In this document: one piece after another, positions 1-8,852 of the stretch | Position numbering within the stretch: the first letter of the stretch is position 1 | Layout: each line of letters opens with the position of its first letter | Source: Acaudatibacter sp035532115 | GTDB taxonomy: Bacteria > Pseudomonadota > Alphaproteobacteria > Caulobacterales > Caulobacteraceae | Reading direction: 5' to 3' | Length of the DNA stretch: 64,000 nt | Assembly: GCA_035532115.1 (NCBI GenBank) | Contig: DATKRO010000037.1 | Span: 69,794-133,793, forward strand | Notes under the pieces: generated by a model | Database searches by the model: none | What the model saw: the letters and a program-made list of their open reading frames with translations, nothing else | What the model was told of the DNA's origin: nothing | Position numbers and translations under genes: made by a program

Positions 1-108
1 AAGGTGCGCCATCGCCGCTGGGAGGCGCTGGGCTTGGCCGTGCTGGGCCTCGGCGGGACGCTGGCGACGCGCATCGGCTCTCGGCAAGCTGGACCAGCGG
101 GGCCATAA
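1..108 (+). CDS. C-terminal end of upstream gene, probable HpnC (partial)
   Basis: An open frame enters from the left edge and stops at TAA 106-108, seven bases before the hpnD start. Only 35 residues are visible: a basic stretch (KVRHRRW) followed by Leu/Ala/Gly-rich sequence. In alphaproteobacterial hopanoid operons the gene before hpnD is usually hpnC, whose product (hydroxysqualene synthase) often ends in a basic, then hydrophobic tail. The assignment rests on position and this weak resemblance; another membrane protein is possible. Confidence 0.45.
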   Translation, partial: KVRHRRWEALGLAVLGLGGTLATRIGSRQAGPAGP

Positions 109-115
109 CGGGCGC

Positions 116-964
116 ATGGATAGGTTCTCCGACGACTCCGGCGCCCAGAAGACCCAGAGCCAGGCTTCCGGAAGCTCCTTCTACGCCGGCATGCGCCTGC
201 TGCCGCCGGCCGAGCGCGCCGCCATGTTCGCCGTCTACGCCTTCTGCCGCGCCGTCGACGACGTCGCCGACGAGCCCGGCCCGACGGCGGCGGAGCGCCA
301 CCGCCTGCTCGACGCCTGGCGCGCCGACCTGGGCGCCCTCTTCGCCGGCTCGCCGCCTGACCGCATCGCCTATCTGGTCCAGCCGATGCGTCGCTTCGAC
401 CTGGCCATGGACGACTTCCTTGCGGTGGTCGACGGGATGCGCATGGACGTGGACGGACCGATCCGGGCGCCGGACTACGCCACGCTCGACCTCTACTGCG
501 ATCGGGTGGCGAGCGCCGTGGGCCGGCTTTCGGTGCGAATCTTCGGCATGCCCGCGGCGCCCGGGCGCACCCTGGCCCATCACCTGGGCCGCGCGCTGCA
601 GCTCACCAACATTCTGCGCGACGTCGACGAGGACGCGGCCATGGGGCGGCTCTACCTGCCGGCCGAGGCGCTCGCCGCGGCGGGCATGGAAACGACCGAT
701 CCGGCCGCCGTCATGGCCGACGCCCGGATCGATGCGGCCTGCCGCTGGGTTTCGGCGAAGGCGCGCGAGCACTATCGCCAGGCGGACGCGGTGCTGAGCA
801 CGCGGCCGGGCGGGCGCATCCGCTCGCCGCGGCTGATGCGGGCGGTCTACGAGGAGATACTCGGGCGCATGGAGAGCGAGAGCTGGGCCCCGCCGCGGCG
901 GCGGGTGAAGCTGGGAGCGCCGCGCCTCGCCTGGATCATCCTGCGCCATGGCCTCGTCGACTGA
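116..964 (+). CDS. hpnD: Presqualene diphosphate synthase HpnD
   Basis: A 282-aa trans-isoprenyl diphosphate (squalene/phytoene) synthase. In the HpnCDE route HpnD condenses two farnesyl diphosphates to presqualene diphosphate, which HpnC and HpnE convert to squalene. The first aspartate-rich motif is DDVADE (D48-D52). The second is QLTNILRDVDED (residues 162-173), the usual Mg-diphosphate binding pair. The length matches the family. The stop TGA (962-964) shares one base with the hpnE ATG, so the two are translationally coupled. The position between a probable hpnC tail and hpnE favours HpnD over a carotenoid phytoene synthase. Confidence 0.92.
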   Translation: MDRFSDDSGAQKTQSQASGSSFYAGMRLLPPAERAAMFAVYAFCRAVDDVADEPGPTAAERHRLLDAWRADLGALFAGSPPDRIAYLVQPMRRFDLAMDDFLAVVDGMRMDVDGPIRAPDYATLDLYCDRVASAVGRLSVRIFGMPAAPGRTLAHHLGRALQLTNILRDVDEDAAMGRLYLPAEALAAAGMETTDPAAVMADARIDAACRWVSAKAREHYRQADAVLSTRPGGRIRSPRLMRAVYEEILGRMESESWAPPRRRVKLGAPRLAWIILRHGLVD

Positions 965-2208
965 TGGGCGTCGCGAAGGTCTATGTCGTCGGCGCCGGCC
1001 TTTCCGGGCTGGCCGCCGCCGTGCGCCTGGCCGGCCGCGGCGTCGCCGTGGAACTGATCGAGACGGCGGCCAAGGCGGGAGGGCGCTGCCGGTCCTATTT
1101 CGACTCCGGTCTCGGCATGACCATCGACAACGGCAACCACCTCGTCCTTACCGGCAACCGCGCTACCTTCGGCTATCTACGCGCCATCGGCGCCGAGCAC
1201 CGGCTGGCGGGGCCGAAGGAGGCGGTGTTCGACTTCTGCGACGTGCGCGACGGCCGGCGCTGGACGGTGCGGCCCAACCGTGGACCCATCGCCTGGTGGA
1301 CGCTCTCCAGCCGCCGCCGCGTGCCGGGGACCAAGGCGCGCGACCATCTGGCGCTGCTGGCCCTGCTCGGACCGCAGGGCCGCCGGCGCCTCGGCGAAGC
1401 CATCGCGTGCGAAGGTCCGCTCTGGGAGCGCCTGATCGAGCCCTTGATGCTGGCCGCCCTCAACATCGAACCGGCGCGCGGCTCGGCCGCCCTGGCGGCG
1501 GCGGTGGTTCGCGAGACCCTGGCGCTCGGCGGGCAGGCTTGCCGTCCCAGAATCGCCACGCCCAGCCTCGAGGCCGCCTTCGTCGCACCGGCGCTGGCGT
1601 TTCTCGAGCGTCGCGGCGCGCGGCTGAGGTTCGGCCGAAGGTTGCAGTCGCTTGCCTTCGAAGGACGGCGCGTCGTCGGCTTGCGTCTCGCCGGCCAGGA
1701 TCTGAGCGTCGGCGCGGACGACGCGGTCGTGCTGGCGCTGCCGCCATGGGTGGTCGGCGACCTGATTCCGCAGCTGCAGGTCCCCGACGCCTTCACCGCG
1801 ATCGTCAACGCCCACTACCGCATCGCCGCGCCGGCGGGCGCGCCGGCCATGCTCGGGGTCATCGGCGGCCGCGCCCAGTGGATCTTCGCCTTCGAAGACC
1901 GCATCTCGGTGACCGCGAGCGGCGCGGACGCGATCGTCGAACTCGCCCGGCCGCAGCTGGCGGCGATGTTCTGGCGCGACGTGGCCAAGGTCCATGGCCT
2001 GGCGCCGGAGCTTCCGCCCTGGCAGATCGTCAAGGAAAGGCGCGCCACCTTCGCGGCCACCCCGGCGCAAGCGGCCAGGCGCCCCGGCGCGCGCACCTGC
2101 TGGACCAACCTGGCGCTGGCCGGGGACTGGACGGACACCGGGCTGCCGGCCACCATCGAGGGGGCGGTCCGATCAGGCGACAAGGCGGCGCGGCTGGTGC
2201 TGGCGTGA
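964..2208 (+). CDS. hpnE: Squalene-forming FAD-dependent desaturase HpnE
   Basis: A 414-aa FAD-dependent amine-oxidase/phytoene-desaturase-like enzyme that reduces hydroxysqualene to squalene, the last step of HpnCDE. The N-terminus carries a dinucleotide-binding fold: GAGLSG at 10-15 with the acidic ribose-binding E33. The C-terminal FAD motif GDWTDTGLPATIEGAV begins near residue 387. The ATG overlaps the hpnD stop by one base. The stop overlaps a possible GTG start of shc, supporting one hopanoid transcript. Confidence 0.92.
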   Translation: MGVAKVYVVGAGLSGLAAAVRLAGRGVAVELIETAAKAGGRCRSYFDSGLGMTIDNGNHLVLTGNRATFGYLRAIGAEHRLAGPKEAVFDFCDVRDGRRWTVRPNRGPIAWWTLSSRRRVPGTKARDHLALLALLGPQGRRRLGEAIACEGPLWERLIEPLMLAALNIEPARGSAALAAAVVRETLALGGQACRPRIATPSLEAAFVAPALAFLERRGARLRFGRRLQSLAFEGRRVVGLRLAGQDLSVGADDAVVLALPPWVVGDLIPQLQVPDAFTAIVNAHYRIAAPAGAPAMLGVIGGRAQWIFAFEDRISVTASGADAIVELARPQLAAMFWRDVAKVHGLAPELPPWQIVKERRATFAATPAQAARRPGARTCWTNLALAGDWTDTGLPATIEGAVRSGDKAARLVLA

Positions 2209-2252
2209 GGCGAGAGGCGCAGACGACGGCGAGCCGGGAGGCGTCGCCCGCG

Positions 2253-4181
2253 ATGGACGCCATCGAGCGCGCGGTCGAGAGCGCCGCAGCGGCGCTCATG
2301 CGGCTGCAGCGCCCGGACGGTCACTGGGTGTTCGAACTGGAAGCCGACGCCACCATTCCGGCCGAGTACGTCCTCTTCGTCCACTATCTCGGCGAGCCGG
2401 CCGATCTGGAGCTCGAGCGCAAGATCGGCGTCTATCTGCGACGCATCCAGGGCGAGCACGGGGGTTGGCCGCTCCACCACGCCGGCGATCTGGACGTCAG
2501 CGCCACGGTCAAAGCCTACTTCGCCCTGAAGATGATCGGCGACGATCCCGGCGCGCCGCACATGGTCCGTGCGCGCGAGGCCCTGATCGCGCGCGGCGGC
2601 GCCGGGGCCTGCAACGTCTTCACGCGGATTCTCCTGGCCCTCTTCGGCATCCTCGACTGGGGCGCCGTGCCGCGGCTGCCGGTGGAGATCATGCTGCTGC
2701 CGCGCTGGTTTCCTATTCACCTGTCGAAGATTTCCTATTGGGCGCGCACGGTGATCGTACCGCTGCTGGTCTTGCGCAGGCTGAAGCCGCGCGCTCGCAA
2801 TCCGCGCGGCGTGAGCCTCGACGAACTCTTCACCCGCCCGCCGCTCACGATCCGCCGGCTTGCGAGGGGCGCGCATCAGAAGGAGCCCTGGGCGAGCTTC
2901 TTCTTCGCCCTGGACCGCGTGCTCGCCGTGGCCGAGCCGCGCTTTCCCAAGCGCCCCCGCGAACGGGCGACGCGCAAGGCCATCGCCTTCGTCGACGAAC
3001 GGCTGAACGGCGAGGACGGGCTCGGCGGCATCTTCCCGGCCATGGTGAACGCCGTGATGATGTACGACGCCCTGGGCTATCCTCCCGAACACCCGCTGAG
3101 GGCCACCGCCCGCCGCGCCGTCGACAAGCTCCTGGTGGTGAAGGCCGACGAAGCCTATTGCCAGCCCTGCTTCTCGCCCGTCTGGGATACGGCGCTGGCG
3201 AGCCACGCGCTGCTCGAAGCGGCCGGTCCCGCCGCAGAGGCCGCCGCGAACCGCGGCCTGCAATGGCTGAAACCGCTTCAGGTGCTGGACGTGGCCGGCG
3301 ACTGGGCGGTCGAGCGGCCACGGGTGCGCCCCGGCGGCTGGGCCTTCCAGTACGCCAATCCCCATTACCCCGACCTCGACGACACCGCTGTCGTGGTCAT
3401 GGCCATGGACCGAGCCCGCGCCCCGCCCGGATCGGGGCCCGACTATGGCGAGGCGATCGCCCGCGGCCGTGCGTGGATCGAAGGTCTGCAGAGCCGCAAC
3501 GGCGGCTGGGCCGCCTTCGACGCCGACAATGTGCACCACTACCTGAACAACATTCCGTTCGCCGACCACGGCGCCCTGCTCGATCCGCCCACCGCGGACG
3601 TGGCGGCCCGGTGCGTCAGCATGCTGGCCCAGCTCGGCGAGCCCCTCGACGCGCCCCGCATGCGGGCCGCCCTCGCCTACCTGGAACGCGAGCAGCTGGC
3701 CGACGGCAGCTGGTTCGGCCGCTGGGGCGTGAACTATATCTACGGGACCTGGTCGGTGCTTTGCGCGCTCGGGGCCGCCGGGCTCGCCCCGGACGCCCCG
3801 ATGGTGCGCCGCGCCGCCGCCTGGCTGGTCGCGATCCAGAACGAGGATGGCGGGTGGGGCGAAAGCTGCGCCAGCTACGGGCTGGATTACCGCAGCTACC
3901 AGCCCTACCCTTCCTGCGCCTCCCAGACCGCCTGGGCGCTGCTTGGGCTGATGGCGGCCGGCGAGATCGACCACCGCGCGATCTCCCGCGGCGTCGCCTG
4001 GCTCGAGGCCCATCAGGGTCGCGACGGCTTCTGGCCCGAGGACCACTACACCGGCGGCGGCTTCCCGCGGGTCTTCTACCTGCGCTACCACGGCTATTCG
4101 AAGTTCTTCCCGCTCTGGGCGCTCGCCCGCTATCGCAACCTGAAGCGCAGCAACGAGCGGCGCGTCGCCTTCGGCATGTGA
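2253..4181 (+). CDS. shc: Squalene-hopene cyclase
   Basis: A terpene cyclase that folds squalene into hopene/hopanol at the membrane. From ATG 2253 the protein has 642 residues. The catalytic DxDD motif (DLDD) then falls at residues 374-377, the same numbering as the well-studied Alicyclobacillus enzyme. QW-type repeats such as GGWGES and GGWAFQ recur through the C-terminal half. The start is ambiguous: GTG 2205 overlaps the hpnE stop as GTGA and would add 16 residues. I prefer 2253 for length and a GGAG upstream. The stop shares a base with the hpnG ATG. Confidence 0.95.
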   Translation: MDAIERAVESAAAALMRLQRPDGHWVFELEADATIPAEYVLFVHYLGEPADLELERKIGVYLRRIQGEHGGWPLHHAGDLDVSATVKAYFALKMIGDDPGAPHMVRAREALIARGGAGACNVFTRILLALFGILDWGAVPRLPVEIMLLPRWFPIHLSKISYWARTVIVPLLVLRRLKPRARNPRGVSLDELFTRPPLTIRRLARGAHQKEPWASFFFALDRVLAVAEPRFPKRPRERATRKAIAFVDERLNGEDGLGGIFPAMVNAVMMYDALGYPPEHPLRATARRAVDKLLVVKADEAYCQPCFSPVWDTALASHALLEAAGPAAEAAANRGLQWLKPLQVLDVAGDWAVERPRVRPGGWAFQYANPHYPDLDDTAVVVMAMDRARAPPGSGPDYGEAIARGRAWIEGLQSRNGGWAAFDADNVHHYLNNIPFADHGALLDPPTADVAARCVSMLAQLGEPLDAPRMRAALAYLEREQLADGSWFGRWGVNYIYGTWSVLCALGAAGLAPDAPMVRRAAAWLVAIQNEDGGWGESCASYGLDYRSYQPYPSCASQTAWALLGLMAAGEIDHRAISRGVAWLEAHQGRDGFWPEDHYTGGGFPRVFYLRYHGYSKFFPLWALARYRNLKRSNERRVAFGM

Positions 4182-4855
4182 TGAGCGGGCCGCCGGACGT
4201 GGGCGCCATCCTGGCCGTGGTCGGCATGACGCGGGAAGCCAGGATCGTGGCGGCGACGCCGGTGGTCGTCGGCGCCGGCGCTCTGGCGCGCCGCCTGGAA
4301 GGCGATCTCTCCGGCGGGCTCGCCGGCGTGGTCAGCTTCGGCCTTTGCGGCGCCCTCGACCCGGCCCTCGAGATCGGCGATGTGCTGGTGGGCGAGGCGG
4401 TGTCGGCCGGCGCAGAGGTCATCGCCGCCGACGCCGAGTGGTCGCGGCGCCTGCTCGGCGCCCTGGCGGGTGCGTTGCCGGCCAGGTTCGCCGGCGCAGA
4501 GCGACCGATCGCGAGCGTCCCGGAAAAGGCCGAACTGCGGCGGCGGACCGGCGCGGCGGCGGTGGACATGGAGTCTGCGAGCGTCGCCCGGCTGGCGCGC
4601 CGCTCGGGGACGCCTTTCGCGGTGCTGAGGGCTGTCTCGGATACGGCCCGCCGGCCGCTGCCGTCGGCGGCCCGGGTGGGTCTGGGTCCGGATGGCCGCC
4701 CCGCCATGGGCGCGGTCCTGGCGTCCCTGGCCGCCAGGCCGTGGCAGGTCGGCGCGCTGATCAGAACCGCGCTGGAGGCCGAGGCGGCCTTGCGCGCCCT
4801 AGAGCGCGCGCGCCACCTTCTTGGCCCGAGGCTGGGTGGCCCTGATCTCGGCTAG
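4181..4855 (+). CDS. hpnG: Hopanoid-associated nucleoside phosphorylase HpnG
   Basis: A 224-aa member of the PNP/UDP phosphorylase superfamily. HpnG releases adenine from adenosylhopane to give phosphoribohopane during side-chain synthesis. Visible features are the glycine-rich strand SFGLCGALDP, the VDMES motif that contacts the ribose in this fold, and a later RAVSDTA segment typical of MTA/SAH nucleosidase-like proteins. The ATG overlaps the shc stop by one base. Its last 57 bases overlap the end of hpnH on the other strand. Confidence 0.87.
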   Translation: MSGPPDVGAILAVVGMTREARIVAATPVVVGAGALARRLEGDLSGGLAGVVSFGLCGALDPALEIGDVLVGEAVSAGAEVIAADAEWSRRLLGALAGALPARFAGAERPIASVPEKAELRRRTGAAAVDMESASVARLARRSGTPFAVLRAVSDTARRPLPSAARVGLGPDGRPAMGAVLASLAARPWQVGALIRTALEAEAALRALERARHLLGPRLGGPDLG

Positions 4856-5944
4856 GCGTTGTTCGACGTGACCGGAAAAGACGAATTCCGCCGGCCTCTG
4901 GGCGTCGAGTCCGATATCCACCGCCATCGGCCCTTCGGTGCGCACGCCGCGCAGCTTGACGCCGAGCGCCTTCAGCGGATGCTTCACCGTGTCGGCCACG
5001 GCGCTGGCCTCGAAGCCTGAATGCACCATGCAGTCGGCGCACTTCTCGTAATTGCCGACGCCATAGGCCTCCCAGTCGGTCTCCTCCATCAGCTCCTTGA
5101 AGGTCCGGGCGTAGCCTTCGCCGAGCAGATAGCAGGGACGTTGCCATCCGAAGACGTTGCGCGTGGGGTTGCCCCAGGGCGTGCAATGATAGGCCTGGTT
5201 GCCGGCCAGGAAGTCCAGGAACATGGTCGACTGGGTGAAGGACCAGGCCTTGCCGCGCCCCTGGCGGAAGATGTCGCGGAAGAGCTCCTTGGTGCGGGTG
5301 CGATTGAGGAAATGATCCTGGTCGGGCGCGCGCTCGTAGGCATAGCCCGGCGAGACGGTGATGCCGTCGACGCCCAGGGCCTTCATCTCGTCGAAGAACG
5401 CCGCGACGCGGTCCGCCTTGGCGCCCTGGAACAGGGTGCAGTTGAGGTTCGCCTGGAAACCCTTTGATTTGGCGAGCTTGATCGCCTTGACGGCAATATC
5501 GTAGACGCCGTCCTGGCAGACGGAGGCGTCATGCATCATCTGGTCGCCGTCGAGGTGGATCGACCAGGTGAAGAACGGATCGGGCTTGAACTGGTCGATC
5601 TTCTTGGTCAGCAGCAGGGCGTTGGTGCACAGGATCACGAACTTGCGCCGGGCCAGGAAGCCTTCCACTATCTTCGGCATCTCCCGGTGCAGCAGCGGTT
5701 CGCCGCCGGCGATGGAAACCACCGGCGCGCCGCATTCGTCGATCGCCTCCAGGCATTGGGCGACCGAGAGGCGCTGATTGAGGATCTCGTCGGGGTAGTC
5801 GATCTTGCCGCACCCGGCGCAGGCGAGATTGCAGCGGAACAGCGGCTCCAGCATCAGAACGAGCGGATAGCGGCGCACGCCGCTCAGCTGCTTGGAAAGG
5901 ATGTAGGCGCCGACCCGCGCCGTCACCGCCAGAGGAATGCCCAC
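4799..5944 (-). CDS. hpnH: Adenosylhopane synthase HpnH (radical SAM)
   Basis: A radical SAM enzyme that joins a 5'-deoxyadenosyl group to hopene, giving adenosylhopane, the substrate of HpnG. The [4Fe-4S] motif CxxxCxxC is seen as CNLACAGC at C38, C42 and C45. The flanking MLEPLFR and GKIDYP are characteristic of HpnH. I place the start at GTG 5944: an AGGAG lies seven bases upstream, whereas TTG 5950 sits only one base from it. That gives 381 aa. The gene converges on hpnG and overlaps it by 57 bases, unlike the common co-directional hpnGH order. Confidence 0.93.
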   Translation of the reverse strand: MGIPLAVTARVGAYILSKQLSGVRRYPLVLMLEPLFRCNLACAGCGKIDYPDEILNQRLSVAQCLEAIDECGAPVVSIAGGEPLLHREMPKIVEGFLARRKFVILCTNALLLTKKIDQFKPDPFFTWSIHLDGDQMMHDASVCQDGVYDIAVKAIKLAKSKGFQANLNCTLFQGAKADRVAAFFDEMKALGVDGITVSPGYAYERAPDQDHFLNRTRTKELFRDIFRQGRGKAWSFTQSTMFLDFLAGNQAYHCTPWGNPTRNVFGWQRPCYLLGEGYARTFKELMEETDWEAYGVGNYEKCADCMVHSGFEASAVADTVKHPLKALGVKLRGVRTEGPMAVDIGLDAQRPAEFVFSGHVEQRLAEIRATQPRAKKVARAL

Positions 5945-6165
5945 GCACAAGCTCCTGTCGCATCGGGCCCGCGACTTCCGCGGCGATGCTCGCCGACTTA
6001 TGCGCGCGGCCGGCGCCGATCAAGGCCCGAGCAGGCTTGGAACGCGGAGCGCGCCCTTCCTGTTGCTCCGGGGTCGACTTCAGGTTTGTCCGGCGCCTGA
6101 GTTTGCGGCTAAGACGAGCCGGCATGCGCTGCGTCGGGGCGGAGCCAGCTCGAGGAAAGTGGCGG
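5945..6165. promoter_or_regulatory. Divergent promoter region between hpnH and hpnL
   Basis: These 221 bases separate the starts of the divergent hpnH and hpnL-like genes and must carry promoters for both unless longer starts are used. An AGGAG for hpnH sits beside 5952. GAGGAAAG just before 6166 suits a TTG start of the hpnL-like gene. No convincing -35/-10 pair or operator was recognised by eye. Confidence 0.4.
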
Positions 6166-7242
6166 TTGAGCGATTCGGCGCCGACGGGACGAAACCGCTT
6201 CAGGCGTTGGGGGATCATCGCCGCCCTGGCGGGTCTGGCGCTCTCGGCGGGCATCATCGTCACCGTCGGCTTCGACAAGGTGGTCGCAGCCTTTACCGAG
6301 ATCGGCTGGCGGGGCTTGCTGGCGCTGTGCGCCACCTACATGCCGCCGCTGGCGATCCTGGCCACCGCCTGGTACGTCCTCGATGCGCGGGCGAGACCGA
6401 AGACCTGGATCACCTTCGTCTTCGCTCGCATGGTGCGCGACGCCTCCGGCGAACTCCTGCCGTTTTCGTCGCTGGGCGGCTTCGTCTTCGGCGCCAGAGC
6501 GGCGATCCTCGGCAAGGTCGAGCCCGTGCTGGCGATTTCGACCACGGCCCTCGACGTCACCGCCGAATTCATCGGCCAGCTCGGCTTCGCGGCCCTCGGT
6601 CTGGCGCTGCTTTCCTACAGTCCGACGGCGCCGCCTCAGGATCTGTTCATGTCGTCGATCCTGGGCCTGGTCGCGGGCGCGGTGGCGGCCGGCATCTTCA
6701 TCCTGCTCCAGCACCGCGCCTCGGGTCCGCTGGAATGGGCGGCGGCGCGCTGGGCGCCCAGCGTGCTTGCCCGCACCAGCGCCGTCACCGCCTCGGTGCA
6801 CGCGCTCTACCGGAAGCCGGGACGGTTGATCCTCAGCGCCTTCCTGCATCTCGTGGCCTGGGTCCTGGGCGCGGTGGGCGTGTGGGCGGGGCTCTGGATC
6901 GCCGGGCAGCACCAGTTGACCATCAGGACCATCGTCGGCGTCGAAAGCCTCGTCTATGTCGTGCGCACCGTCACCTTCGCCGCGCCGATGGGCCTTGGCG
7001 TGATCGAAGGCGGCTATGTGATCGTCGGCCATCTGTTCGGATTGCCGGCTGAACTGGCGCTCGCCATCTCGCTCATCAAGCGCCTGCGCGACATCGTCAT
7101 CGGCGTTCCGGCCCTGGCGCTGTGGCAGGTGCTGGAGGGCCGGCGGCTGCTCATCGCCCCGGCGGCTCTGGCCGGGGCGCCGGCGAACGCCGATCAATGC
7201 GGCGGCGAGGCTTTGTCGAAGCCCGACCAGCAGTCGTCGTAG
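6166..7242 (+). CDS. hpnL: HpnL-like integral membrane protein (LPG synthase/UPF0104-type fold)
   Basis: A polytopic membrane protein of the HpnL family, related to the membrane half of lysylphosphatidylglycerol synthases and linked genetically to hopanoid loci; its biochemical role is not settled. About seven to eight hydrophobic segments are visible. Family-like motifs are ASGELLPFSSLGGFVFGARA and LGVIEGGYV. I chose TTG 6166 (358 aa) because GAGGAAAG precedes it with good spacing. ATG 6124 (372 aa) and ATG 5986 (418 aa) are open, but their extra sequence is low-complexity and unlike the family. Its 3' end overlaps hmgA by 49 bases, tail to tail. Confidence 0.8.
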   Translation: MSDSAPTGRNRFRRWGIIAALAGLALSAGIIVTVGFDKVVAAFTEIGWRGLLALCATYMPPLAILATAWYVLDARARPKTWITFVFARMVRDASGELLPFSSLGGFVFGARAAILGKVEPVLAISTTALDVTAEFIGQLGFAALGLALLSYSPTAPPQDLFMSSILGLVAGAVAAGIFILLQHRASGPLEWAAARWAPSVLARTSAVTASVHALYRKPGRLILSAFLHLVAWVLGAVGVWAGLWIAGQHQLTIRTIVGVESLVYVVRTVTFAAPMGLGVIEGGYVIVGHLFGLPAELALAISLIKRLRDIVIGVPALALWQVLEGRRLLIAPAALAGAPANADQCGGEALSKPDQQSS

Positions 7243-8498
7243 CCGGGCTGCAGCGACGCCGTCTCCAGCGCGAAGGCGGTGGGCCGCAGCACCCATCGGC
7301 ATTCCAGCATGAACGCCAGCACGTCCGTGAGCTTGTGCGGCGTCAGCTCCGCCTCCTGGGCGCGGCGATAGCTCTCCCGGTCGGGGCCGTGCGCGCTCAT
7401 CTGGTTGTGCAGCGAGGCGCCGCCGGGCGCAAATCCCTCCGACTTGGCGTCATAGGCGCCCTGGATCAGACCCATGAACTCGCTCATCACGTTGCGGTGG
7501 AACCAGGGGGGCCGCAAGGTGTCCTCGGCCACCTGCCAACGCGGCGGAAACACCACCAGATCGCAGTTGGCGAGCCCCGGCGTCTCGCTGGGCGAGGTCA
7601 GCACGGTGAAGATCGACGGATCGGGATGATCGAAGCTTATCGATCCGACGGCGTTGAACCGCGCCAGGTCGTATTTGCAGGGCGCGAGGTTGCCGTGCCA
7701 GGCGACCACGTCGAACGGCGAGTGGCTCAATCTGGTCGCCCAGAGCCGCCCCTGGAATTTCTGCACCAGTTCGGTGTCGCGATCCTCGTCCTCGAAGGCG
7801 GCGCGGGGCGTCAGGAAGTCGCGCGGGTTGGCGAGCCCGTTCGCTCCGATCGGGCCGAGTTCCGGAAGCCGCAGCAAGGCGCCGAAATTCTCGCAGACGT
7901 AGCCGGCCGCCCCGGCGCCTGCGAGCTCGACCCGAAACCGCACGCCCCGTGGCACCACCGCGATTTCGCCGGGCCGGGCCTCGAGGATCCCGAACTCGGT
8001 CACGAGCCGGAGCGCGCCCTCTTGCGGAATCAGAACGAGTTCGCCGTCGGCGTCGAAGAAGGCGCGCCCCTGCATGGAACGGTTGGCGCGGTAGAGATGG
8101 ATCGCCGCCCCCGCTCCGATCGCCGGATCGCCGCAGCCGGCGTAGGTCGTCAGTCCATCCAGGAAATCCATCGGCGCCGCGGGCCCGCTCGGCGGATCCC
8201 AGCGCAGTCGGTTCGGCGGCGCCGCCGCCTCGTCGAAGGGCGCGCCGCGCAGGCGCCCCTGCGGGTGGGGCGCGAACCGCGGGTGCGCGGCGCTGGGCCG
8301 CAGCCGGTAGAGCCAGGCGCGGCGGTTCTCCGCCCTTGGCTGGGTGAAGGCGGTGGCCGAGAGTTGCTCGGCGTAGAGACCGAACGGCGGCCGCTGCGGC
8401 GAATTGCGGCCCAGCGGCAGTGCGCCTTCGACAGCCTCGCTGGCGAAGTGGTTGCCGAAGCCGGACATGTACGCTTCGGCGCCGCGCGCGCTCGTCAT
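7194..8498 (-). CDS. hmgA: Homogentisate 1,2-dioxygenase
   Basis: A cytosolic Fe(II) ring-cleavage dioxygenase converting homogentisate to maleylacetoacetate in tyrosine/phenylalanine breakdown. The 434-aa length fits the family. The N-terminal MSGFGNHFASEA stretch is diagnostic. The predicted iron ligands H334, E340 and H370 align with the human ligands offset by one. ATG 8498 has a strong GGGAGGA upstream. No maleylacetoacetate isomerase or fumarylacetoacetase gene lies beside it; the neighbouring Crp-type regulator is a separate gene further upstream. Confidence 0.95.
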   Translation of the reverse strand: MTSARGAEAYMSGFGNHFASEAVEGALPLGRNSPQRPPFGLYAEQLSATAFTQPRAENRRAWLYRLRPSAAHPRFAPHPQGRLRGAPFDEAAAPPNRLRWDPPSGPAAPMDFLDGLTTYAGCGDPAIGAGAAIHLYRANRSMQGRAFFDADGELVLIPQEGALRLVTEFGILEARPGEIAVVPRGVRFRVELAGAGAAGYVCENFGALLRLPELGPIGANGLANPRDFLTPRAAFEDEDRDTELVQKFQGRLWATRLSHSPFDVVAWHGNLAPCKYDLARFNAVGSISFDHPDPSIFTVLTSPSETPGLANCDLVVFPPRWQVAEDTLRPPWFHRNVMSEFMGLIQGAYDAKSEGFAPGGASLHNQMSAHGPDRESYRRAQEAELTPHKLTDVLAFMLECRWVLRPTAFALETASLQPGYDDCWSGFDKASPPH

Positions 8499-8590
8499 GG
8501 CGTCCTCCCGAAAGATGCAACGCGCGGGAGACTAGTCGCCCGCTGCATCGAAATCGACGAGGTATGAATGCCTGCGTTCGGCATAGGCGC

Positions 8591-8837
8591 CCGGGTCGAA
8601 GCGCCGTCGCTTCAGATTGGCTGAACCGTTCGAACAGCCGCTTCGCGCCCCTTCCACCCCCGCTCGCGGCGAAGGAGTGAGGACGCCCTCCTCCTCACCC
8701 GTGAAACGGGGGAGGTGGCGCTCGGCGCGGCAGCGCCGGGCGTCGGAGGGGGCTGCGGGGGATCATTCGCATGCGCGCCCACCGCGCCTTGCCTGGGCGC
8801 GGCGAGGGCCCCGGGAGAAGCGCCATCGCTTCAGATT
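8591..8837. repeat. Intergenic repeat pair with stem-loops
   Basis: The 354-base gap between hmgA and the Crp-type gene holds no convincing gene. A roughly 27-base unit occurs twice with few differences, at 8591-8618 and 8811-8837. Its core GAAGCG-N4-CGCTTC is itself a stem-loop followed by AGATT. Between the copies, 8686-8753 is a GC-rich block with GGGGGAGG, GGCGCTCGGCGCG and GGAGGGGG segments, like the dispersed intergenic palindromic repeats common in alphaproteobacteria. A similar block occurs near 24740. Confidence 0.6.
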
Positions 8838-8852
8838 CGTTGTAGCGGCCCG

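Noticed and set aside
1815..4091. 758-codon open frame on the minus strand
   Set aside because: It is antisense to hpnE/shc, is built from His/Arg/Gly/Ala-rich low-complexity sequence, and has no domain. High GC makes such frames common.
5986..6165. Long N-terminus for the hpnL-like protein
   Set aside because: The added residues have no hydrophobic or conserved character and occupy the hpnH promoter region; a ribosome site supports TTG 6166.
8598..8843. Short open frames in the gap between hmgA and the Crp-type gene
   Set aside because: They run across repeat and palindrome sequence and show no protein-like composition.
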